NCBI RefSeq assembly: GCF_030272615.1
Contig: NC_081407.1
Location: 136,840,897 to 136,904,896, forward strand
DNA: 64,000 nucleotides
Reading direction: 5' to 3'
Source of the DNA: Cryptomeria japonica
Taxonomy: Eukaryota; Streptophyta; Pinopsida; Cupressales; Cupressaceae
Below, in pieces: positions 21,979-33,722 of this stretch. Each line of letters starts with the position of its first letter. Position 1 is the stretch's first letter. A program made the position numbers and the translations under genes. The notes under the pieces are model-generated. The model saw nothing but the letters and a program-made list of their open reading frames with translations, was not told the DNA's origin and ran no database searches.

Positions 21979-24900
21979 TTACAAGTCCCTTTCGACCTCC
22001 GCAGATTCTTCTACTTGCTGTCTGGTTGCAACCTCTTCTAACTATTTAGGAGTGCCCTCTAACTGCTCTACATCCTGGATGGCATATTTTCTTGTCCACT
22101 CATTGTACACATCATCAGTTGGCCATGCGAAGTTGATCACTTTTGCCTTTGCCTTAGTTAACCTCTTCCAGGAATTTCTCATCTTGTTGACCTTTGAATT
22201 GAGAAAACCATAATGAGATTTGATTTTCTCTATCTCCTGAATGGTTACAACAAAAAAGGAAGCGTCATCTAAATCAACAATTCCTTTTATTCTGGCTGAC
22301 AGTTTGGCCTTTAATTCCTTAAGCCACACTTGTTTGTCCTTAAGTTGATTTGGGCTAACAAAAACTCCTGGAATTAATTCAAAAACCTAATCAGTGTACT
22401 CCTTTTTTTACAAGTTGATTTTCCTGTCAGCATTATCCACCCCTTCTGCCAATTTTAATAAGTCCTTGGTAGTGTCACAAGTGGATTTGATGATGGGATC
22501 AACCCTTGTTTCATCATAAGATACACAAATAAGCTCCAAGTCCTCCTCTATAGACTTCCACTTGTCAAAAATAGGCATCAAAATGGACTTATCTCCATTA
22601 AGCTCATTCCACATATCCAAAATCTTGCTTATGTTGTTATATAATAGTAAGGCACTCATGGTATTTGCAAAACTTGAAATAGTAGCCCTTACTCTTTCTT
22701 CATACTTCTTTGCATACAAGGCCTGAGCCTGTTTTAAATTCTCCAATTCTTGGGGAGTTATCTCAACCATTTGGGAACTAGAAGGTGCTCGAGATGGTGG
22801 GAACTCAATGATGGGGCTGGTAAGTGGAGGTCTTGTAGGAGAAGAGGAGATCATCAGTGTTGAAGACTCACCTTGATAGTATTGTCCTATCAATTGGCTT
22901 TGCAGCTTAGCAATGATGCTATCTTTACCTCTTACCTCTTCCTTAGCACTGTTGTAAGCCTTCAAAATTGTCTGCAACTTGAGTTGGAGGTCTTCTTTTT
23001 CCTTATCTTCCCTTTCTGCTACTACAACACTAAATTTTGTAGTCTCTAGCACAATGCTAGCAGCTTCCACCACCCTTGTGTTTTGCACTCTTTTTACTAT
23101 CATTCCACCAAGGTAACTTGACCCTAGGGTGTCCTTATTTCTCCTATTTTCATCTCTTTTGAAGGACCACATGACCAATGCAGCATTGTCTTTGCTAAAA
23201 GTGATTCCCTCCATGGGTTTAGTTTCTTTCCTCACTGCCTCCAATACCAAGGCATCTGCTATATCCCAGTCAGGGAGAATGAGTACTCCAGCTTGTGCTA
23301 CCATATCTCTTCCTTCCTCAGGAGTGATGGTCTTAAACTCATCCATAATTTCTTGCTTTATTTCCTCCTCCACTAGAGCTAGATCTTTGTGAGGCTGCTC
23401 ACCTTTTCTCTTCTCACATCTTGCATTGTATTTGTCAATATTTTGCTTCCATACAAATTGCATTAATGCTCCTGATGTAACAAAGTTATTGTCAGCCAAG
23501 AAGTCCTCACTGGCCCGTTTGATCTCAGGATCCCACTCCTGGCCCTTAAACTCATTGGTAGTGATGTTCATCTCAGCAACAAGGGGCTCTTCTGGCATTC
23601 CTTCTTCAACTCCATCATATGTGTAGGCTATTTCCCCCAGGCTACCTAATTGTATCAGTTGCTCAGCTGCTACCTATTCATCTCCTATATGAATAGGGGA
23701 TTGGGATGGAGAGTACAAGGGTGTATCAAATTGTATCTCTTTTCCTACTCTCTACTTCTTTGGGCTCTCTTGGATGTCAATGACATCTTGTATCTTCCTC
23801 TTTCCTTTATAGGTAGAGGGCTCCCCTGTTGTAGGCATCAACACACTATAATTAGACTTCTTGTGCAATGTATAGTCCCTGGGAGGGATTTCTCTAGTGA
23901 GGGTAGACCTGCTTAGAACCATTCTTTCCTTTTTAGGGTTGTTTTTAACCACAACCTCCCTCTTTTCTTTCAGAGTCTGCATTACATCCTCAAAGCAAAG
24001 AATTAGAAATTTTATTTTCTCCTCAAAAGGGAAAAAGCTAGACAATGGGTCATAGCTGGTATCAAACCGATATACAAAATCTAAGGCTTTTTTATAAGCC
24101 ACCCATTTTTCCTTCCTCAGCTCCTGCTCACCTAGATCAAACTCATTTCTAATGAGGTCTTTAGGAAACTGAAATTGATGGCGTCTACCTCTGCACACTG
24201 CTCTCTTTCTAAACATGCCATTGAAGAAATCTTCTGGATCGACACACCTAGAAATTGCAGTTGACAAATGATAAGGTTTGATAAAATCCTCAAAACAATT
24301 CCAACCTCCCTTGGTTATTACAAATTGATGAGCTATAGTAACCGTAGGGAAAATAGTCCCTTTACCCCTGCATGTCAGCTCTACCTCTTTCACACTACCA
24401 ATTTGTCTGAGGACTTCTGCAATTCCCACTTTGAGAGGGACCTAATAGGGAAATAAGAATGGAGTGCCTCTGAAACCAAATACTCTGAATACTGTGGAGA
24501 TAGGGTATAAGTAAATATCACCCCAATTATGAACAATCTTTATACTTTCTGCAAATTCTTTTGGTCTAATAAATTCCAAAAGAACCTTGGGGATTCTTGG
24601 GTTTTCTGAATAGAGGAGAGTTCTAATCTTTGATGCAAAACATTTATCAACTTATAAGAAACTAGCATCATCTTTGTCCCATGACAACACTGTACTCCAT
24701 AGTTGCACTGACATTTTTTCTCCATCTTTCTCTTTTATGAGGTCCATTCCACTTGCAAAGTAATCACCACCTTTGAATAAAAATAGATGCATGAGGAGTG
24801 AATACCATCCAAAAGGCCTATCAACCTTTCCATTCTTTATTCCTATGAACCCTCCATGGATAGCATCAGTAATAAAAGAAGCATAATCAAAGGTTGCTTC

Positions 24901-25620
24901 AAGAGAAGGATTCAAAATCTGAGCAATCATTAGCATGTAGTGATTGGGAATATTTGCTTCAGCATCCTCTCCTAAAATCTGGCAAAGTGACCAATACAAT
25001 CCCTTAGCCCTAAGGGTGAACAGATTCAATGAGAAGGGCTCTTCAGTGCTGGGTCCTACAACTGTCAACCCACCTATCTTCACAAAAAATTCCTTAAGAG
25101 GCCCATTTCTAAGGTGGTTCCTCTGTGCACTATATACTTGAGCTAATGATTTGAAGTTAATGGGTTCTAGAAAATTGGTAAACTGATTAAACCCAAAAGC
25201 ACTTCTGAATTCCTCATTATTGATTTCAATGAGGGCTTTCCCATTTATATCCCTAATTCTCCTTGTGACTGGATCATAATTATGTGCAATTTGAGTCAAT
25301 AGATCCATATCCATGAATACTCCTGGAACTACCAATTTCCCTACATCTAACTCCCAGATGCTATTCTGTGGGGCTGGAGAATTTCTCATACCAAATCCAA
25401 CTTTGAATAACCCCAACCCAAACAACCCAACCTATGGATCTCTCAACCAATTACCCTTGTCATATAAACCTTCTCCTATTTTCAAATCAGGAGCTCTTGG
25501 CACTAATTCGTTTACTTTTGATGTCTGATTAGTTGACAATGTCAACTGTTCAAGAAAATCATCACAAATGGCCCTTTCTTGATAATTAACTTTCCTTGAA
25601 AATTCTCTCTTAGGTGCCAT
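21979..25620 (-). pseudogene. Reading frame encoded inside LTR Y1, unknown function
   Basis: A single 1,214-codon frame with no frameshift, broken by about eight stops (for example near 25431, 24651, 24446, 23751, 22407, 22044). The start MAPKREFSRK has a good context (aagATGG) and is conserved in Y2. Residues 50-400 form a globular-looking region (VPGVFMDMDLLTQIAHNYD, FFVKIGGLTVVGP, DAIHGGFIGIKNGK). A later part holds a charged probable coiled coil (TILKAYNSAKEEVRGKDSII), then a Ser/Pro linker and a helical C-terminus. No signal peptide, membrane segment, protease, RT or integrase motif is seen, so it does not look like an envelope. It resembles no family I can name. The same frame exists in Y2 and, inverted, at 18529-21059. 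Confidence 0.8.
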
Positions 25621-25854
25621 CTTAAAATATGTAAGTAATTTAAACTATTACCCCAACTGGTTCTGTTACAAAATCAAGACCTCAAATAACACACACTGCT
25701 AAGGAATTACCACAAAAAAGTACAAGAAAACCTGCTTTTAGCTTGAAGAGATCTGCTCTGCAACTCAATGAATTTGCTCTGTATTTGAAGAAAATAGCTC
25801 TACAACCGCTCCTTTGCAACAATTCTTTGGAATGATACCTTTACTCAATCGATA

Positions 25855-25880
25855 GGAGATCATATATGGTACTCAGGATT
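25855..25880 (-). promoter_or_regulatory. Possible TATA-like element upstream of the LTR reading frame
   Basis: Minus-strand 'ccatatatgatctcc' about 240 bp upstream of the ATG, conserved at about 44020-44032 in Y2. Position is plausible for a promoter. There is no other support. Confidence 0.25.
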
Positions 25881-25979
25881 TTAACTGTGACATTGATACC
25901 GCATGCTTCAGCCGTCCCTTCAGAATTGAATTCATGAGAGAATTCAAATTTTTCGCTCCAACGGGTCACAACATACCTG

Positions 25980-27560
25980 CACATCTTTTCTCTTCGCTCT
26001 TTCATTGTTTCACAAAGCATAACCTTCGGGCAACTTTGTTAAATGAAATCACACCAATCGTTCGATCAAAAGAAACTTGATCGGCGTTTACACTGACTTA
26101 ATAGCTTTGCCTTTGCGCCGGGCCCCACCTCCTTTTCGCCATTTCACGGGCTTTATCCTCCAAGCACTTTTCCTTAGCGAAGCCACACCAGGAGTTAGAT
26201 GGAACTTTAACTGCTCAGCGTTTAACTCTTACCGGGACCGTCAACTTCTTCCTTAACCGTGCCTTTATCTTGACTGCTAACGGTCTTTCACTATTTCGCA
26301 TAGCTTAAACAGCTTTCAACTTCGGGCCACGAAACAACGCAAAGTGTTGGATCAAATCGGAGATGACCATCCATTAAGGGGGACATTTATGCTTACTTTA
26401 CTTACGCCACTCTATCATTGGTTACTGAATACCATGTGGCAGTCAACCATTAGCCTTGGAAATCTCTTTGAGTTTAGTTCAACGTCAGCCACATGTCTTT
26501 CCCTTATAACCGTCGATTACACCTTGGCAGGCCCTCAACTTCTTCTAAAACCATGTGTCCATGGACACATCACCATCTAGCATCACACCTAGATGAACCC
26601 TTTTTCCTTTTGCTATTTTATGAAGCGTATCCTTCGGTTGGTTCGCAACCACGAAACAACGTGAGCCCTTGGATCAAAATGGAGTTAATCCCCTTTTAAC
26701 TTCATGCTTTATCTGTCTTCGAGGCCCAAAAACCTTTTCGCTGTTTTGTAAAACATAAAACAAAAGCACTTTACCATTGCAAATTCACGCAGGCCGTTAG
26801 ATTATATTTGACTTGCTCGATGCTTAACAACTTAACTGAATTTGATAGACGTGGGCCCTTTGAATCAGCTCCACCCACTTGGCGTCTAGTCACTTTTAAA
26901 CTGACATGTCAACCTTTCATTTGCTGAGAGAAAACACTGGATCCCACCTCATCCTTGACATCTGTATCTGCCAGATCATTTCTTATCCTCGACATGACTC
27001 ACCTCTGGGACCCACCTTTTAATCCTTAAATCCAACTTGTTGACTATGTTGATCCTCTGCCATGTGCCATCATCTTACTCGCCATCTCGACTAGCTGGAC
27101 TGCCTGCTTGGAGTGCCACGTCATTTCGCTACTTCGTGAAAGATAACTGTCGAGCATCTATCTTCTGTGAAGTTGCGCTAACCGTCAGATCAAATGAAAC
27201 TTGTGCATCTGTCATGCCCTTATAAAAAACTCCCTTTTCGCAGACTGAAAAACCTTTTCGTTGTTTCACAGGGCATAACCTTCGAGCATCTATCAACCAC
27301 GAAACAATGCGAACTATCGGATCAGATTGGACTTGATCACCTTTAAGTCACTTGGAAAGTCTTTGCTGCAGGGTCCCACCAAACACTTTTGCCATTTCGC
27401 AAAAGGTATTTCACTTGCAAGTTTCGGCTGTGAAATAACGCCAGCCGTTAGATCTTGAACAAGATGAAACCATTTTAAACCGGACCAAATGCACCATTTA
27501 GAACGCATTTCCCTTTCATCATTTCGTGAGTCTTAAACCACGCGCAACTTTGCTTAACAA
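25980..27560 (-). repeat. Reiterated motif array in LTR Y1
   Basis: About nine diverged units carry two TTTCGC-like blocks followed by a CGAAA-type block and often GATCAAA. Clear starts are near 25988, 26137, 26285, 26610, 26730, 27118, 27250, 27385 and 27510. Spacing is roughly 115-160 bp or multiples. The same array lies in Y2 (44140-44722 and 49100-50110). It may be a promoter or enhancer array. Confidence 0.6.
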
Positions 27561-27918
27561 AATAGTGAAAACCATAGATCCATCTGAGAGCTGCAAGCAA
27601 CTTACTAGGCCCGACAACATTAGGAAGAAAAGACATAAGTCCTAAATTTTTACAATTAATTCAATTAACCGCCTAAGAAAATGACATGGGGGGGACACTA
27701 CATATGACCCCAAGACCCATTACTTAAGTGGATAAATTAATGAAGGAATAGAAACCAGAGGGTTTTTTTGATAAAACATTGAACGATTTAAAATTGAAAC
27801 CCTAAACCCTTAAGACCAACACAAACCTGAAGCAATTGATAGTGTGTCTCACTCAAAATTTTAAAAAACTTAGCCAATTATGGGAAAAGAAAAACCCATT
27901 TTTTAAATAGTGATAACA

Positions 27919-27950
27919 GCGGCTCTGACTGGGGATGGTTGATCGCAAGG
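27919..27950 (-). other. Inverted PBS-like motif at 3' end of unit A
   Basis: Plus-strand reading GCGGCTCTGACTGGGGA touches the LTR boundary. It matches the true PBS GCGACTCTGCTGGGGA at 15 of 17 aligned positions with one indel, but faces the other way. No polypurine tract is visible here. Bases 27951-28064 are the short 3' untranslated stretch after the integrase stop. Confidence 0.6.
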
Positions 27951-28064
27951 ACAACATAAGAAAAACTCAGAAACTCTGGAGAAACAGACCAAAACACAGA
28001 CCCAAACAAAACAACAAGAAGGAAACAAAATATATACAAACAAAGGACCTACTATGCATGGACA

Positions 28065-29270
28065 TCAAGAGAAATAATGTTTCAAGAATTGTCCATGCAC
28101 TGGAAATTCCTGTACTTCATCATTTATATTCTTCACAAAATATGAATCCTTACCATTTAAGTCATAGACCACAAAAGGGCCAATCCATAATGATTCAAAT
28201 TTTTTATGTTTTCCCTTGTCCTGTCCTTTTATATTCCACTGAAGAACAATGTCATCAATTTGAAACTTCCTTAATGATGTCCTTTTATCAAAAAGGTATT
28301 TGGACTGCAATTGAATCTTCTAATTTCTCTTATGAGCCAAAATTCTGAGCTCTTCCACCTCCACAATTTGGGTCATTATGTTTTCCATAGGTTCAGATAG
28401 CTCAACGTCCTCATCTTGCAAGAATTTATAAACTGGAAGAAGATTATTCACTAGCAATCTGACTTGAGTACCATAAACCAGTTCAAAAGGTGACATTCCA
28501 ATGGCCTTCTTCACTATTATTCTATCTGCCCACAAAGCTAATTTCATTTTTTGATCCCAAGACCTCTTATTTTCTTCCAGGATTTTCTTGATGATGTTCA
28601 AAAGTCTTTTATTGTTGGATTCTACTTGTCCATTCCCCTGAGGGTGATAGGGTGAAGAGTAAGACATAAGTATTCCATGACTGGTACAAAATCCTACAAA
28701 CACTTCAGATCTAAACCTTATGGCACTATCCATCACCAATTTTGCAGGTATTCCAAATCTAGTTATTACATTATCCATTAGGAAATCAATGACAACCTTA
28801 CTTGTAGCTCTTCTTGTAGGAATAGCTTCTATCCATTTGGTGAAATAGTAAGTGGCTACTATGATCCATCTATGACCTCTTCCTGATCTCTCAACAATTT
28901 CCCCAATAAAATCAATGCCCCACTGGACAAAAGGGGCTTCCACTGTGATTGGATTTAAGGGCAAAGCTCCTTCATACTTCAGCTTGGATGAAAACTTTTG
29001 ACATGGGTCACATTTCTGGACATGTGCATGGGCATCTTTGAATAAGGTAGGCCAATAGTATCCAGCCTAGATTATCTTACCAGTAGTTGTCTTAGTAGAG
29101 TAATGACCCCCACATACTCCATCATAAATTTCAGTCAATACCCGTTTAGCCTGGAATTCATCCAAACACATTAGCAATTCTCCATCTCTTTTTTTCCAGA
29201 ACAGATCACCTTGAATGAGCACATATTTTTGTGACTTGAGCTTCAAAGTTCTTTTCTGATTATGTGTCAT
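28065..29270 (-). pseudogene. Unit A integrase
   Basis: Zinc region with 'CGGHYSTKTT' and 'CDPCQKF'. Core triad is intact: Asp at 28911-28913 (WGIDFIGEI), Asp at 28728-28730 (KLVMDSA) and Glu at 28620-28622 (NGQVESNNK), spacing D-35-E. The C-terminal part ends 'FPVHGQFLKHYFS'. Stops lie near 29066 and 28319. Would insert the cDNA into host chromosomes. Confidence 0.9.
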
Positions 29271-29300
29271 TCCTTTTGAGAATTCAGCATCTCTTAAAAA

Positions 29301-31100
29301 TCAGACTATCTTTGAGTACCAAAGTTGTCTCTCAATGCTAGTGACTGAAATACTTTTGACTTCAATATTATGTATTTCAATGTTTGGAAGATTAGACTCA
29401 GTCATGAGCTTAGCCAGACCTAAACCTCTCACCAATTTGGTGATCTTTATTTTCAAGTCAAATTCTTGGATTCTATTAATCCATCTGCATCTTTTCCTTG
29501 TAACTTCATATTGGGATAGGATATCCTTAACTACAGCATGTGGGACATAAGCAATGATATTTGCATTTATCAGATATGGCCTAAAAGGCTTGACAGGTTT
29601 AACCAAAGCATAAGCTTGTTTTTCCATGGTTTCATATTTTAATTCTGCTACTTGCAAAGACTTGCTGTAGAAAGCTATGGGATGTTCATATCCCTCATTA
29701 TCCTTTTGCAACAATACTACAGCTATTGTATGATATGAAGCAAAAGAAAACAGAGAAAAGGGCTTACTGTAGTCAGGAGACTTTAACACTGGTGCTTCCT
29801 GAATGGCCCTTTTAATTTCAGCAAAAGTCTTCGAGGCTTTTTGATCCCAACAAAATTTGGTATCCTTCTTGAGCAACTTGACAATGGGCTTCACTATCTC
29901 TACAAAGTTTGCAATGAATCTCCTAACAAAATTCACTTTGCCTAGAAAGGATTGGATACCTTTAATATTCTTTGGTTCAGGCACTTTGTTTATTGTTTCA
30001 ATTCTTTCAGGGTCTATCCTTACCCCTTCCTTGGAAACAATGTATCCCAATAATTTTCCTTCGATGACTCCAAAATGACATTTCTTGGGATTTAATGACA
30101 CACCATACTCCAAGGCTTTATTGAACACCTTTTCCAAATGTCCACAATGATCATCAGCCCTTTTGGAGAAGCAAGTTAGATCATCTTGATAGACCACCAT
30201 GATGATATTAATGAATTCTTTGAAGGCTACATCCATGGCTCTCGGGAATGTAGCTCCAGCATTTTTCAATCCGAATGGCATTCTTACATAAACATATGTC
30301 CCCCATGGAGTAGTGAAAGCAGTTTTGAACTGTTCAGATTCCTTCACTAACACTTGATTGTATCTTGAAAAACCATCCATAATGGATAAAAGATCACAAC
30401 CTGTTACTCTCCGCAGCATAGCTTCCATATTGGGAGAAGAGTAATTGTCCTTTAAAGAAGCAACATTTAAATTTCTAAAATCCACACACAATCTAATGTC
30501 CCCATTTTTCTTTCTTACTGGGACCAAATTGGAGACCCATGAAGAATGTCTTATAGGTTTGATAATTCCACCTTCTCTTAACTTAGTCAACTCTTGCTGC
30601 ATCTTAGTTTCTAATAGGGGATTAATAGGTCTTTGTTTTTGTCTAAAAGGCTTAGCATCAGGAAGTAAAGGAACTTCATGCTGAAAAAGATCTTGTCTAT
30701 ACAACTTTAGGTCTTCATAAGACCAAGCAAAAACATGTTTATATTTTTTCAAAAAATTAATAAGGTTAGTCCTGACATAAGGGGGTAATTTCTTCCCAAT
30801 GTATACTAGCTTAGGGGATGATTCAGTCCCCAGGTTTACCTCCTCTAATTCTTCCAACTTGGTGGTAGACTGCTGATGTAAGTGACTATCATTATAACTG
30901 AACATGCTTTCTAGCTCTACCAGCCCTTTAGGTATTTCATTGTTTTCCAACTGGACCAAATCATTTCCAAACACTGTTTTCCTATTATCAACCACCTTCA
31001 CCAGTGCATTGCAATCAATCTTCTGTCCATCATAATCATCAAAACATTGGATGAACCTAAGAATATCTTCATCATCAACAAAAACTTGCCAATTATACAC
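29301..31100 (-). pseudogene. Unit A reverse transcriptase and degenerate native RNase H
   Basis: Part of a 686-codon open stretch ending at 29301. RT runs about 30674-29922: 'VPVRKKNGDIRLCVDFRNLN', 'MPFGLKNAGATF', and the catalytic box YQDD at 30180-30191. Then a Gypsy-type RNase H region follows (WDQKASKTFAEIK, PIAFYSKSL). Where the family normally has Thr-Asp-Ala-Ser this protein has Ser-Phe-Ala-Ser, and the later Asp positions are also not recognisable. The native RNase H thus looks catalytically dead, in B as well. Confidence 0.9.
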
Positions 31101-31159
31101 ATTATCAGGGATGGTAGGCCTAGACTTTATTTCCATAGTGGAAATACCGGTCAGGATTG

Positions 31160-31560
31160 CATCATCATTTTTTAATGCAACATTAGCTAGGAAATCTGCC
31201 ATAATATTCTTTGATTGCTCTATCCAATTAATAGAAAATACACTAAAATGCTCAATAACATCCCAAACTGCATGTTTATATCTCTTTAATCTATCATTCT
31301 TGGATGCATATTTGTATCTTACTTGAAAAATAACCAATTCTGAATCCCCTAACACTGTCAACAGCTAGATTCCATGCTTCTTTGCAACCTCAAGCCCTAA
31401 CAATAAGGCTTCATACTCTGCAGTATTATTCGTGCACTGGAAAGCCAATAAGAAAGATTACTTAAAAGTTATACTTGATGGGGATACAAAAAGAACCCCT
31501 GCTCCAGATCCTTCTTTGGAGAAAGCTCCATCAAAATACATCTACCATAAACCATACTGT
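31160..31560 (-). pseudogene. Unit A additional RNase H, located before RT
   Basis: Reads MYFDGAFSKEGSGAG, then NNTAEYEALLLGLE, then LGDSELV, then MADFLANVALKN. These carry the Asp, Glu, Asp, Asp set of an RNase H1-like fold. The stretch links directly into the RT open frame on its C-terminal side and follows the protease on its N-terminal side. Several stops break the first half. It probably supplies the RNase H activity the native domain has lost. Confidence 0.85.
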
Positions 31561-31721
31561 TGTGCTTCTAATTCGACCACAATGGGGTCAGTATTCTTCA
31601 ACTGGGGTAAAATTGGTTGAAGTCTAAAATTATCAAGATCTACATCAATCATACAATTGAGCATATTAGGGTCTACATTTTCAATTACCCTAGGAGCACG
31701 TGGCTCTCTATACAACTTAAC

Positions 31722-32216
31722 CTAATTTCCATTAATTGGAATGGTGGCATAAGATAAATCTAGTTGAACATTTCCCCCTACTGCTGCTGCCCACTGCCTG
31801 GATAGTAACATACCATAATGGGGCTTGGTATTAGTAACAATAACACCCGTTTTGTAAGTTGCCTCAGGGAATGCTGCTATTTTCACTTCAACATATTTCA
31901 TTGTACCTATCATAGGTACTTCCCTATTATCCATAGCATAGCATTTTCCATACATAGTGGTTATTGACAGTCCTAACTCTTTCATAACACCATAGGGCAT
32001 TACATTAGCAGCAACTCCTGAATCTATCATGCAGTTTTCTATTAACCAGTTGTTTACTAACAAAGTGACATAGAAAGGATCTACCTGTGAAGGCTCTTGA
32101 GTGATAGTGGTCCCAACATAAACCTCTAGGGTTTGGAGTTCTTGATCCTTTCCAATTCTAGCTAAACTAGTGGGTAGGATTGTGTCACTGTTAGGTATAC
32201 TAGAAAATAAAGACAA
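31722..32216 (-). pseudogene. Unit A aspartic protease
   Basis: Retropepsin motif MIDSGVAANVMP, with Asp-Ser-Gly at 32016-32024. Preceded by 'PFYVTLLVNNWLIE' and followed by 'HYGMLLSRQWAAAVGG', the usual second half of Tat-type proteases. In frame with the gag upstream and the RNase H downstream. Confidence 0.88.
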
Positions 32217-32249
32217 AGCTGCATCCCTATGTTCTTTAATCTTTAGTAA

Positions 32250-33722
32250 TTATACTAATGGGATAGTGACCTTCATTTGAGTAAGAGCTTGAGCCATGTC
32301 AAATGTAGAACTATTGCTTATTTCAGTATTAGCTCTAACTCTTTCTATCTTGAGCTGATTTGCCTTTTTTACTGTGGCAGCTCCTTGTATATCACTAGTA
32401 TCTGCACTCTTGGGTACATCTTTGACCTGTTCCTTCTTTTCTTGACCAATCTTAGGGAAAGTAGTAGCACTACTTGTTGCCCCCTTTTGAGTGACCTCTT
32501 TTATGAACATGGAACCAGCTTCACCCTGATCAATGTCCTTCTTGATGCTTCTCAAGTTATAGTTGTGTTTTGCATTGGCAATGGCAGCTTTAGTGAGACT
32601 TTTAACTTCTTCCTCACTAGGCCTTCTAAGATGAACTTCTTCATCCTCAATTGTTACCACATTCAATGTAGGATGCCAATCCAAGGTTAGTTGTCCTTGA
32701 ACAAAACTTTCATTATCTAGCACATCACTGTATTCACTTTGTATAGACTCCTCATCACTTTCTATAATGTTTTGAAACATATTGATGTCAGGCTCAACTT
32801 CTTGTCTCATAGATTCTTCAAGGGCTTGAGCTACTACACATTGATGAGGGGAATGTGGTCCAACACAAGCAATACACCAGGGAGTATTTTGAATATTGTG
32901 GACAGTTTTCCCTTTCAAGGGATCTGGAGTGTCCTGATTTTGAGCAATTTTGGGCTTCTCATTCTGGGGTTTGCCATCTTTCCAATTGGTATTATATGGC
33001 ATGTCATGCAATCTAGGGGGCCTATCCTGCTAGTTATAATAAGGTTTATCATTTTTGTTTACCTTGGCAGTCAGATCCTTCATAGCAATGACCAACTTCT
33101 CTATCTTGTCTTCCTCCTTAGTTGCTTTGGTAGGTTGCTGTTTTGTTTCTTGCCATAACCTACCATCTATTCTTCTTCCTAACTTCCTGGATGCTTTTCT
33201 ATTCCTTTCTACATTAACGGCAATTCTAAAAGCATCTCTCAAGTTATGTGGATTTTTGTCCCTTAAGATATAAGCCATCTTTGAGTCAAATGCATTGTAA
33301 TAGGTATTCAGACACATGCTATCATCTAACCTCATCACCTGATACAATCTATGCATAGCCTTTTGGAATCTAGCATTAAAATCAGTGACCATTTTATTAT
33401 CAGACTTTCTGATGTTATTAAATTCATTGAGCATAAAGCTCACATTTGTTTTATCACCATATTGCTCTTGAAAACAATTTTTAAAATCTTCCCATGACCC
33501 AATGCTATTAACTGGAAGACCTCTATACCAATCTCTTGCATCATCAACTAGGGACTAAACAAACAGTTTCATGATGACATCTTCATCCACTATCTCATAA
33601 TCATTTATTAGGTCCCCAAAAGATTTTAGATGTTTCTCAGCATTAATTGCATTGTTTCCAGCAAATTTATGGAGTCTATCCCTTAACTGAGTAGGAACAT
33701 GATTGGGATATCCTGGGATCCC
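32250..33722 (-). pseudogene. Unit A gag, C-terminal part and zinc motif
   Basis: Carries the capsid region (FMLNEFNNIRKSDN, FNARFQKAMHRLYQVMRL) around 33300-33450 and a cysteine/histidine motif CIACVGPHSPHQC at 32838-32876. The N-terminal half lies beyond the inserted X LTR at 37749-38932. The frame is preserved across the insertion. Stops near 33030 and 33555. Confidence 0.88.
33718..33722. repeat. Target-site duplication, left (ATCCC)
   Basis: Last five bases of unit A before TATTGGG. Repeated at 37749-37753. The same gag site in unit B (near 56246-56251) has it once. Confidence 0.9.

Larger units (their letters stand above)
21060..27918 (-). repeat. Giant LTR Y1 (3' LTR of unit A)
   Basis: On the minus strand it starts TGTTATCACT at 27918 and runs to about 21060. 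The matching copy Y2 ends ...GACAACA; in Y1 about the last 20 bp are missing. Length is about 6.86 kb, the same as Y2 once Y2's insertion is subtracted. Same order throughout: about 2.3 kb non-coding with reiterated short motifs, a 3,642-bp reading frame, then about 0.9 kb non-coding. No pol sequence inside. Confidence 0.85.

Noticed and set aside
21979-25620. LTR reading frame as a retroviral-type envelope gene
   Set aside because: No signal peptide, hydrophobic fusion segment or membrane anchor is visible, and it sits in the LTR rather than after integrase.
27700-27918. Alternative start of LTR Y at a TGTAGTGTCC motif (minus strand, near 27702)
   Set aside because: It looks like an LTR start, but in unit Z the proven X terminus touches the inverted PBS motif, and the Y boundary at 27918 is in the same place. 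I keep 27918, with some doubt.
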